A stretch of 64,000 bases of DNA from Methylomusa anaerophila (lineage in GTDB: Bacteria > Bacillota > Negativicutes > Sporomusales > Sporomusaceae): contig NZ_AP018449.1 of assembly GCF_003966895.1 (NCBI RefSeq), positions 3,489,501 through 3,553,500 of the forward strand, read 5' to 3'. Each line of letters starts with the position of its first letter. The first letter of the stretch is position 1. Shown piece by piece: positions 26,790 through 38,700 of the stretch. A model generated the notes under the pieces. That model ran no database searches and was not told where the DNA came from. It saw nothing but the letters and a program-made list of their open reading frames with translations. A program made the position numbers and the translations under genes.

Positions 26790-29700
26790 CAATAACTTTA
26801 ATAACATTGTAGAAAAGTTACGCATGAGGGAAATTACCTCCGATGAAGCTAAGGCGTTGTTCAATGTGCTAAAAAATCAAGAGACAGCCAATCTTTCTCA
26901 ACAGCGGGATAATTATGGGCATAAAGATAGGGTAAAATTGGGTTTGTCGGACATTGCCATTATCGGGATATCCGGACAATTTCCTGATGCCAATGATGTG
27001 AATGAGTTTTGGAACAACTTAACAACCAAACATAGTGCAATTCAAGAATTGCCATCAAATTATCTTCGGAATGTAACAGGAGAATATTATAAGTGGGGCG
27101 GCATTCTCAAAGAGCGGAATTGCTTTGACCCCCTATTTTTTAATATCTCTCCTCGGGAAGCGGAATCTATGAATCCTCATCAGCGCTTAATCCTACAAGA
27201 AAGTTGGAAAGCATTGGAGGATGCCGGATATAATCCTCGGCGGTTTGCAAATATGCCGGTAGGTATTTTTATTGGCGCCGAACCCACGGGATATATACAT
27301 GAATCATTTACAGGCGCTTCGGATGCTATTATCGCATCACGTCTGTCCTATTACTTAGATCTGAAAGGTGCCGCTATGGTTGTAAATACAGGCTGTTCTT
27401 CGTCGGCTTTGGCTATTCATCTGGCTTGTGAGAGCTTGCGCAGTAAAGAATCGTCTTTAGCCATAGCGGGAGGGGTTTTTGCCAAACTAGATCCAAGCGG
27501 ATTATTACGGTTATCTCAGATTGGGATGCTGTCTCCTACCGGAAGTTGTAATGCATTTGATGAATCGGCTGACGGCACGGTTTTAGCAGAAGGGGTAGGC
27601 ATTGTTGTCTTGAAGCGGCTTGAAGAGGCCATTGCTGACAGTGATCATATATATGGTGTTATTAAAGGATCAGGGGTGAATCAAGACGGAGCCAGTAATG
27701 GCATAACTGCGCCAAACGGAATAGCACAAGAACAATTAATTACCAGTGTATATAAACGTTTTAATATTAATCCTGAGGATATTTCCTACATCGAAGCGCA
27801 CGGAACAAGTACCAAACTAGGTGATCCGGTTGAGGCCAATGCTCTGGTACGTGCCTTTAAGCATTTTACCGGAAAGACTGGATATTGTGCTATAGGCAGC
27901 GCCAAGTCATATATTGGCCACACGGCAGCAGCGGCAGGGGTTATTGGTTTGATTAAGATATTACTGTCTTTGCGTTATCATAAGATACCGGGCATTAATA
28001 GTTTTAAGAAACTAAACCCCCTGATCGAATTAGATAAATCTGCTTTTTATATAAGCACTGATTTATTGGAATGGAAATCAGAAACTGGCAAGCCGTTAAT
28101 GGCGGCCCTAAATTCCTTTGGCCATAGCGGTACTAATGTTCATATTGTTATCGAGGAGTGTATTCCTACTCCCAGAACTTGGCGAAGCTCTGAAGCTGAT
28201 AAAATCAATCCGGTACTAATTCCAATTTCAGCTAAGACGGAAGATTGCTTGTTAGCTTATGCCCAAAATCTATTGATGTTTTTAAAGCGGGCATTGCCGG
28301 AGTCTGAAACAATCATAAAGTATTATCAGCAAAACAGTAATGAGGTTTTTCCAAAAGTAGGAACAGTTATTGGTAGCCCGCCGCAGGAAAAAAATATTGA
28401 AAATATCGCGTATACTCTCCAGGTGGGACGCGAGGCTATGCAAGAAAGAGTGATCTTTCTAGTACAGGATATTTATGAGCTTATCGGAAAATTAGAGGAA
28501 TTTACCGCAGGCAAGCAAATAATTGACTGCTGTTGGAAGCAGGTTGGGCAGAAAAAAAATAATATACGATTCTCTGGCTCAGAGGAAGATCGGCATGCGA
28601 TGGTTGAAAACCTAATAGCAAAACGTGTTTTTGATAAAATTGCAGAATTATGGGTACAGGGATACAGTATTGACTGGAATATGCTTTATGGAAAGGTAAA
28701 TCCTAGTCGCATCAGCCTGCCTGCATATCCTTTTGCCAAAGAGCATTATTGGATGCCTGATGAGGTTAAAGCTGCTTCTAACCCGATTGCTTTCAATAAC
28801 ATTATTCATCCGTTGATTCATCAAAATACTTCCGATTTATCAGGACAAAGATTTAGTTCGTATTTTACCGGACAAGAATTTTTCCTTGCAGATCATGTTG
28901 TGAAGGATCAATTAGTTTTACCTGGGGTCGCAACGCTTGAAATGGCCCGCACGGCGGTGTATGAAGCAACAAGGCTTTTAACGAAAGAACCTACAATTAT
29001 TCGTCTCAGAAATGTAGGGTGGGTTCGGCCAATTGTCGCCGGAAACGGACTGGCGAAGGTGCATGTTGCGCTTTCTCCTGAAGACAATGGTGAGATAGCT
29101 TATGAAATTTATAGTGAGTCTGAAGAAACGGACTCTGGTTTTTTGATTCATAGTCGGGGTGGTGCAATGCTAAGTCCGGCTGTAGAAACCGAGGCATTAG
29201 ATATTGCGGCCTTGCAAGCAAAGTGCAATAAGCGCATTATTGACGGGTCTGAGGTTTATGATGCTTTTAAGGTAATGGGGGTTGCGCTTGGGCCGGCATA
29301 TCGAGGTGTTAAAAAGGTTTATGTGGGGGACGAAGAGATTTTGGCCCAAATTTCGTTGCCTCTATCTGTTCAAGAAACTAAGGATAAATTTGTTCTTCAT
29401 CCTAGTATGCTGGACTCTTCTTTACAGGCGTCGCTTGCTTTGAGAAATGTTACCGGGGATGCAAAATTAGCTGATTGTGTTGAACTAGATAAACCTGTTC
29501 TTCCTTTTAGTCTGGAAGAAATCGAAATTCATAGCAGTTGTCCAGCTTCAATGTGGTCTCTGGTTCGTTTCGGAAAAAACAGTGAAGGGAGAATCCAGAA
29601 GCTTGACGCCGATTTATGCGACGAAAACGGGAATGTATGTGTGCGCGTTCGGGGAGTTACCAGCAGGGTGTTGGAAGGTGCAGTTGGCTCGGTAGGGTTA

Positions 29701-32700
29701 TTGCCGGTAAACGGAACATTAATGCTTAAACCGTGCTGGCAAGAACAATCTATTAGTCAAAAAGATAGGGTGCCTGCTTCCTATGGTAATCACCTGGTAC
29801 TTCTTTGTGAACTTAATGATATTTCCAAGGAAACAATTGAAACGCAAATAAATGGAGTGCGTTGTATTACGTTAAAATCTCAGCAGGCAGCTATTGAGCA
29901 ACGGTTTGAGACCTTAGCAGTTTTGGTATTCGAAGAAATTAAAAATATTCTTAAAAACAAACCAAAGGACAATGTGTTAGTTCAGCTTGTTATTCCTGCT
30001 CAAGATGAGCAGGAACTTTTTGTCGGACTGTCCGGATTGCTGAAAACCGCTCATTTAGAGAATCCAAGATTAATCTGGCAACTTATTTTAATTGAAAACA
30101 AAGATACTCTAAGCATAATCGAGAAGCTGAGAGAAAACAGCTGGTATGCTGCTGAGGGGCAGATTCGATATTGTGACCGAGGAAAACGTTGGGTTACAGC
30201 TTGGGATGAAGTAAAAACACCTCTCGAGCCAGTGAAGTATCCATGGAAAGATAAGGGGATATATTTAATTACTGGCGGAGTTGGTGGCTTAGGACTTATT
30301 TTTGCCAAAGAAATCGCAAGCAAAGTCAAGGATGCTACATTACTGCTTACCGGACGGTCAACACTTGATACTAAAAAGCAAGCTGTACTGGATGATTTGC
30401 GAGCAATGGGAGCCCGGGTTGAATACAAGGCAGTTGATGTGACACAAAGTAAAGCTGTTAATAGCTTAATTCAGAATGTTAAGGAGAAGTTTGGCAATGT
30501 GCATGGCATTATCCATAGTGCCGGAATTATTCAAGACAATTTCATCATTAGAAAAACAAAAGAAGAACTGCAAGAAGTCATAGCACCAAAGGTCAGAGGC
30601 TTAATAAATCTTGATCATGCCACTAAAGATTTGGAGCTTGACTTCTTTATTTTGTTTTCCTCAATTGCGGGCGGAATAGGGAATCCCGGGCAGGCTGATT
30701 ATTCCACAGCAAATGCTTTTATGGATGTTTTTGCAAAATATCGTAACACATTGGCGGCAAATCGGTTACGGTATGGTCAGACACTATCAATTAACTGGCC
30801 TCTGTGGAATGAAGGCGGAATGCATATTGATAAACAAAATGAGAACAGAATGCGGCAAACAACGGGAATGGCTGCTATTAATACTTCCTCCGGCATTCTT
30901 GCATTATATCAAAGTTTGGCATCCGGCCACCATCAAGTAATGGTTGTCGAAGGCGAACTTAGACTGCTTAGGGAAACTTTTTTTGGTCAATATCCTGAAA
31001 TGGAAGCAGTTTCCAACATAGAAAAAGGCGTGAATAAATCTGTTGAAGATCAAGACATGTTTAGGCAAAAGACTATTCAGTATTTAAAACAGTTGCTTTC
31101 TTCAGTTATCAAGCTGCCTGTACAGCGGATTGAGGAATCTGTACCGATGGAGAAGTATGGTATAGATTCAATCATGGTAATGCAGCTGACTGCTCAATTG
31201 GAAAAAACGTTCGGCTTGCTGCCGAAAACACTTTTCTTTGAATATCAAAATATTCAGGAGTTAGCCGAATATTTTCTTGAATCTTACCGGAAGCAGTTGG
31301 AAGAATTAATCGATGGTGGGGATAAAGCGGCACCAACTACTGTAAAAGAACCTGAAAAAATTGCCAGGATAGAGGAGCCGATATTGACTAGCAGTCGACG
31401 TAGGCAGCCAGTAGTAACTTCTTTGCCAAGCACCACCAGAGAAGCACAAACAGATGAAGCCTTAGATATTGCAATTATTGGTTGTTCCGGACGGTATCCA
31501 CAAGCTAAAAATATTGGGGAATTGTGGAAGAATATCAGGGACGGTAAAGACTCAATTACCGAGATTCCGTCTGACCGTTGGGATTACAGATTATACTATG
31601 ATATTGAGAAAAACAAGCAAGGAAAAACTTATTGCAAATGGGGAGGTTTTATCGAAGGAGTAGATCAATTTGATCCGTTGTTTTTTAATATTTCACCGCA
31701 GGAAGCGGAAACTTTGGATCCCCAGGAACGTTTGTTTTTGCAATGCGTATATGAAACATTAGAAGATGCCGGATATACCCGGGATAGTCTCGGTTTTGAT
31801 TTAGAAGGTAATGTGGGCGTTTATGTAGGCGTTATGTATGATGAGTATCAGCTTTATGGTGTAAAAGGCGGGATAAAAGGGAGTCCGGCTGCGCTGCCGG
31901 GTTATTCAGCATCTGTAGCTAACCGAATTTCTTATTTTTGTAATTTTAGTGGACCAAGTATGGCGATTGATACCATGTGTTCCTCGTCACTGACGGCTAT
32001 TCACTTGGCTTGTCAAAGTATTCGGCGGGGCGAATGCAAGGCGGCAGTTGCCGGTGGAGTTAATTTTTCGATTCACCCCAATAAGTATTTATTGCTTGCT
32101 CAGAAAAACTTTGTGTCAAGCAAGGGGCGGTGCGAAAGCTTTGGTCAAGATGGTGACGGTTTTGTTCCTGGCGAAGGTGTAGGGGCAGTGTTGCTCAAAC
32201 CTCTAGCGAGAGCAATTGCCGATCGGGATCATATTTACGGAGTTATTAAAGCAACTGCAATTAATCATGGAGGTAAAACCAACGGCTATACCGTTCCTAA
32301 TCCGAATGCCCAGGCTCGTGTTATTTGCATGGCTCTCCGGGAAGCCGGAATTAATCCCAGGACAATAAGTTATCTGGAAGCTCACGGAACGGGTACCGCT
32401 TTGGGAGACCCTATTGAAATAGCAAGCTTGACTAAAGCTTTCAGGGAGTATACCGGTGATAAGCAATTTTGCTCAATTGGCTCAGTAAAATCAAATATTG
32501 GACATTGTGAAAGTGCGGCGGGAATTGCAGCTGTAACCAAAGTACTGCTGCAACTTAAATATTGTCAACTAGTGCCTTCGTTGCATTCTAAGGCGCTCAA
32601 CTCCAATATCGATTTCATCCAAACGCCCTTTAAGGTTCAACAAGAACTTGCCAGTTGGAACCAGCCTGAGATCAGCATTAATGGAAAGACTAAGAAATAT

Positions 32701-35700
32701 CCGCGAATTGCCGGAGTTTCATCTTTTGGTGCTGGGGGATCAAATGCCCATGTGGTGATTGAAGAATACCGTACTGATGACTTAAAAGAAGTGAGTGATG
32801 AGACTACGCAGAGCAAGGTAGGTATTGTGCTGTCTGCCAAGAATGAGGATCGTCTAAAAGAACGAGTGCAGCTCTTATTAACGGCTATTCAGGAGAAAAA
32901 AATTACCGATAACGATCTAATTAATATGGCTTATACTCTTCAAATTGGCCGTGAGGCCATGGAGGAACGTCTGGCGATAGTAGCGGATTCTATCAAAGAA
33001 TTGGAAGAGAAACTCACGAGTTTTCTTGCGGAACAGGAAGGGATTGAAGAGTTATACCGTGGCCAGGTAAAACGTAATAAGGAATCAATGGCTGTTTTTG
33101 CCGGTGATGAAGATATGGCAAAAACAATTGAGGCTTGGATAATTAAAAGAAAATATACAAAACTTCTTGAACTTTGGACTAAGGGACTAATGTTTGATTG
33201 GAACAAATTGTACAACGACTGTAAGCCTAGCCGTATTAGTTTGCCCACCTATCCCTTTGCCCGGGAGCGGTATTGGGTATCTGGCATTGAACAAGAATGT
33301 ATGAGTATTCCTGCTGTCACTTCACCGATAAGCTCAGTCATTCATTTATTACTGCACCGCAATACCTCGGATTTTTCCGAGCAGCGGTTTAGTTCAATTT
33401 TTACCGGAAAGGAGTTCTTTTTTGCAGATTATCTAGTAGCTGGACAGCCGACTTTACCTGAGACAGCTTGTCTGGAAATGGTACTGGTTGCAATAAGGCA
33501 GTCAACAGGAGACTTAATAGATGGGCAAGCCGGAATTCATTTTAAAAATGTCATTTGGGCTAGAGCTATCACTATAGGGGAAACGGCAAAAGAAATCCAT
33601 ATTGGACTTTACCTGGAGGGTGACGGCGAGTTTGCCTATGAAATTTATAGTTTAGAAGAAAACCTTGGTGAACGGGTAGTGTATAGCCAGGGCATTGCTA
33701 TAGTAAGTCCGGTTAAAAATGGTACACGACTGGATATCAATACTCTACAAGCACAATGTAACTACAACAATCAGGTGCTGAGTCAGTACTATGAGACTTT
33801 TAGAGCATTAGGAATTGAATATGGATCGGCATACCGGGGAATTGTCAAGATATATGCTAGCGTAGGCATGTTATTGGCAAAAATCGCTTTACCTGCCTGT
33901 ATTTCAGATACTAGCGATCAATTCTCTCTGCATCCCAGCATAATGGATTCAGCGCTACAAGCAGCAAGGTTATTAATTGAGTCAAATAATGCGGCAGGGC
34001 TGCAAAAATGGCTAATTCCTTTGAATATTGATGAAGTTGAAATAATTGAAAAATGCGCATCTTCCATGTGGGCCGTAGTCAAATACAGGAGTGATAGCCA
34101 AACAGATTGTGAACGGTATAAAGCAGATATTGATCTTTGTGATGAGCAAGGTTCAATTTGTGTGCGGATGAAAGGAGTATCATTTACAAGGATTGGCCAG
34201 GAAATGGAGGCAAGCGAAAAATTCATGCCGTCAGGGCAGTTGCTGTTTGAGCCAAGTTGGAAGGAAAAAGATATCGGCCATGAACCTACCGTTCCAAGCT
34301 ATACTAAGCATTTAGTTATACTTTGCGGGACGGAAGAAGAAATATCCAGGGAAACTATCGAAACCAACATGACCGGGGTTCAATGCCTTGTGCTGCAATC
34401 TCAACAAAACTGCATTGAGGATAGGTTCCAAGATTATGCTGTTCAGCTATTTCAAATAATCCAAAGCAGCATGAGAGATAAAAAATCGGAAAAAACATTT
34501 ATCCAGTTCGTAGTACCTCTTTGTGAAGAACAACGGCTTTTTTCGGGACTCATCGGACTTTTGCATACCGCCAGGTTGGAGAATCCTCACATTATTGGAC
34601 AACTGGTAGAAATTGAAAACTGCCAGAATATTATACGACAACTGACAGAAAATAGTTGTTCACCTCTTGCTAGCCGGATTAGGTATCAGAATGGCAAACG
34701 CTTGGTTGCCGGATGGAGCGAAGTACTAGCTGTACCCAAGACACCGAAAATGCCGTGGAAAGATCGGGGAATATATCTAATTACTGGTGGTGCCGGTGGG
34801 CTTGGTCTTATTTATGCAAAAGAAATTGCCCGTAACGTTAGAGAAGCAACTATTATACTTACGGGACGGTCTGAACTTAACAGCAACAAGTGTATAATGC
34901 TTGAAGAGCTAAACGCAATGGGAGCTAGGGCTGAATATCTGCAAGTTGACGTGGGAGAAAAAAATGAAGTTATTAATTTAATTCTGAGCATTCAAAAAAA
35001 ATTTGGCAGTCTTAATGGCATCATCCATAGTGCAGGTGTAATACGGGACAATTTTATATTGAAGAAAACCAAGGAAGAGATTTTGGAAGTTTTAAGGCCT
35101 AAAGTTACTGGGCTGGCCAACTTGGATCAAGCAAGTAAAGACCTTGAACTTGATTTTTTTGTACTGTTTTCTTCGCTATCCGGAAGCTTTGGTAATACGG
35201 GACAAGCTGATTATTCCGCCGCCAATGCGTTTATGGATGTGTACGCCGAATATCGTAACATTCTGGTAGCTGCAAAGCAGCGTCAAGGGCAAACATTGTC
35301 AATTAATTGGCCTTTATGGGAAGAAGGCGGCATGCATATTAATGAAGTTACTGCAAAAATAATGATGGAAAACACGGGTTTGAGCGTAATGAAGACTTCA
35401 ACTGGCATACAGACCTTTTATCAGAGCCTGGCGCTAACTCATAATCAAATAATGATTGTTGAAGGTAATTTGAAGCAAATCCGGGAAACATTGTTTTCCG
35501 TCGATACTAAGCCTATATTGGTGGCTGAGGCTTACCTCCCACAAGTAGACTCGCGGTTGCTCCATGACAAGACTTTGTTTGAGCTTAAAGGGCTATTAGG
35601 ACGGGTTACCAAACTGGGTATAGATAAAATTGACGCGGATGAACCGTTAGAGACATACGGTATTGATTCGGTTATGATAACTCAGCTCAATAACTGGTTG

Positions 35701-38700
35701 ACTGATATTTTTGGTGAATTATCGAAAACCTTGTTTTTTGAATATCAGACATTAGGCGCTTTAGCAAAATATTTGATTGATAATTATGCTAAAGAATGTA
35801 TCGACTGGACGGGACTTGCGCCTAAAGCGAACACAGTATCCCACGCAGCTTTGGTGGCAAATAGCAATAATGCATCTATCAGTTTGACCTCTCTGAAAGC
35901 AAAGAAAAAGAAGAAAGATATTGTTACAGTAAAGGCTCCCCAAGCCGAAACTCGGGAGCCAATTGCTGTTATTGGTATGAGTGGACGCTATCCCCAGGCA
36001 AAAAATTTGCAAGAGTATTGGAGAAATTTATCTGCCGGAGAAGATTGTATTTCATTAATTCCTAATACTCGATGGTCATTGGATGAATTTTTCCATCCTG
36101 ACCCGAAAGAAGCTGTTGCGCAAGGTAAAAGCTATTGTAAATGGGGCGGATTTATTGAAGATGTTACCGCCTTTGATCCACTGTTTTTTAATATTTCGCC
36201 ACGAGAAGCGATTACTATGGATCCTCAGGAACGACTATTTATTGAAACTTGTTGGGAAGTAATTGAGGACGCCGGCTATACTAGGGAGCAACTGGCTACC
36301 GAGTATAAAGGGAGAATTGGTGTTTTTGCCGGAATCACCAAAACAGGTTATGAGTTATACGGCACGGATTTGTGGCGACAGGGAGAAAAAGTATTTCCCC
36401 ATACTTCATTTAGCTCGGTGGCCAACAGGGTATCCTACCTTTTGAATTTGCATGGACCAAGTATGCCAATTGATACGATGTGCTCGTCTTCCTTAACTGC
36501 AATTCATGAAGCATGCCAACATCTTTACCGGCAGGAGTGCGATATGGCAATTGCCGGCGGTGTGAATTTATATCTTCATTCTTCAAATTATAATATATTA
36601 TGTGCCAATCGAATGCTTTCATCAGATGGCCGATGCAAAAGCTTTGGAATTAATGGTAATGGATTTGTACCTGGCGAAGGAGTAGGGGGTATTTTATTAA
36701 AACGGTTATCACAGGCAATTGCCGATAAAGATCATATTTACGCGCTTATCCGCAGTACCAGTATTAATCATGGTGGTAAAACTAACGGATACATAGTGCC
36801 TAATCCGGTAGCCCAAGGCAATCTCATTCGGGATGCACTGGATAAAGCGAGAGTTAACGCTCGGACAATCAGTTATATTGAAGCGCATGGAACAGGAACA
36901 GAACTAGGTGATCCTATTGAGATCTCCGGACTTGTTCAGGCATTTGAGAAAGATACGCAAGACAGGGAATTCTGTGCTATCGGTTCGGTAAAATCAAATA
37001 TTGGACACTTAGAAGCCGCAGCGGGAATTGCCGGAATTACTAAAGTTATATTGCAAATGAACAACCAAAAACTTGTTTCCAGCCTGCATGCCGAAAATTT
37101 GAATAGTAATATTAATTTTCCAAAAACACCATTTGTCGTTCAGCGGGAACTTAGCGGATGGAAACGCCCGGTAGTCACGATTAACGGAGAAATAAAGGAG
37201 TATCCAAGAATTGCCGGCATATCTTCGTTTGGTGCGGGGGGAGCGAACGCTCATGTGATTGTTGAGGAGTATGTGCCTGAAGAATTGCGGCCTCTCCCTA
37301 TTAGTATTGATAATAACAAACCTGTAATTATTCTACTGTCGGCAAGAAATGAAATACGGCTAAGGGAACAGGCAAAACGGTTGTTAACTGCAATGAGGCA
37401 GCAAAATCTTTCAGACACAGATTTGGTCAGCATAGCCTATACACTCCAGATTGGGCGGGAAGCAATGGAAGAGCGGTTAGGCTTAGTTGTGCGGACGATG
37501 AAAGAATTGGAGCAAATGCTCGAAAGTTTTGTTGAAGGGGTTAAGGATGACCAAAGCGCACTGTATCGTGGTCAGACCAAATCTTTTAAAGATACTGTGG
37601 TTGCTTTTTCAGTAGATGAAAATTTATCCAAAACAATTGATGATTGGATTACTAAAGAGAAGTATGATAACGTTTTAAGTCTTTGGGTCAAGGGTTTGAA
37701 TATTAATTGGAACAAACTTTATAGCGATGGTAAGCCGCAACGAATTAGTTTACCTGCCTATCCCTTTGCCAAAGAGCACTATTGGTTACCTGAAATCAAT
37801 ACCACAAGTGCTGGCAAAGGAACCGAAACCTCTACTTCGGCTTGGATTCATCCAGTCCTTCATCAAAATAATTCTGATTTCTACGCACAAAGGTTTAGTT
37901 CACTCTTTACAGGCCGGGAGTTTTTCCTGACAGACCATGTCGTGAATGATAAGCGGGTTTTGCCTGGGGTGACATATCTTGAGATGGCTAGAGAAGCAGT
38001 TATACAATCATTCGGAAATTTGTGGAATGGGAAAAATGTAATTCAACTTAAAAATGTTGTTTGGAACCGTCCTGTCATCGTAGAGGAACAGCCAGTAAAA
38101 ATATATATCAGTCTTTCTCCGGAAGAAGGCGGCGAAATTACCTATGAAATATACAGCGAATCAGAAACAGCTAATGCGGAGTTGGTAATACATAGTCAAG
38201 GCAGTGCGGAATTGGGTTCGTTAACAATACCAACCTTGGATTTGTCTGCAATTAAGTCTCAAGTGTGGGAAAAGACGGTTTCCGCCACCCAGTGTTATGA
38301 GATATTCCGTATTATGGGAATTAACTACGGGCCGGGTCACCAAGGCATTAAAATGTTAAATGTGGGAGCTAATTATGTTTTGGCTGAGCTTTCTTTACCT
38401 GTTTCTGTAGCCGAAACCAAGGATATGTATATAATGCATCCAAGTATGCTGGATTCGGCTTTGCAGGCGGCTAGTGGATTAATGATGAATACCGGGGATT
38501 TGTCATCAGATAGTAGCAGGATATTAAAACAGTATGTACCGTTTGCGGTGGATGACATAAAAATATTTGGAAAATGCTCTAAAACTATGTGGGCTCTTAT
38601 CCGCTATAGTGATGGCAGTAAAATCGATGGTAAGATACAGAAGCTTGACATCGATTTATGTGATGATAACGGAACTGTATGCGTAAGGATGAGAGGGCTT

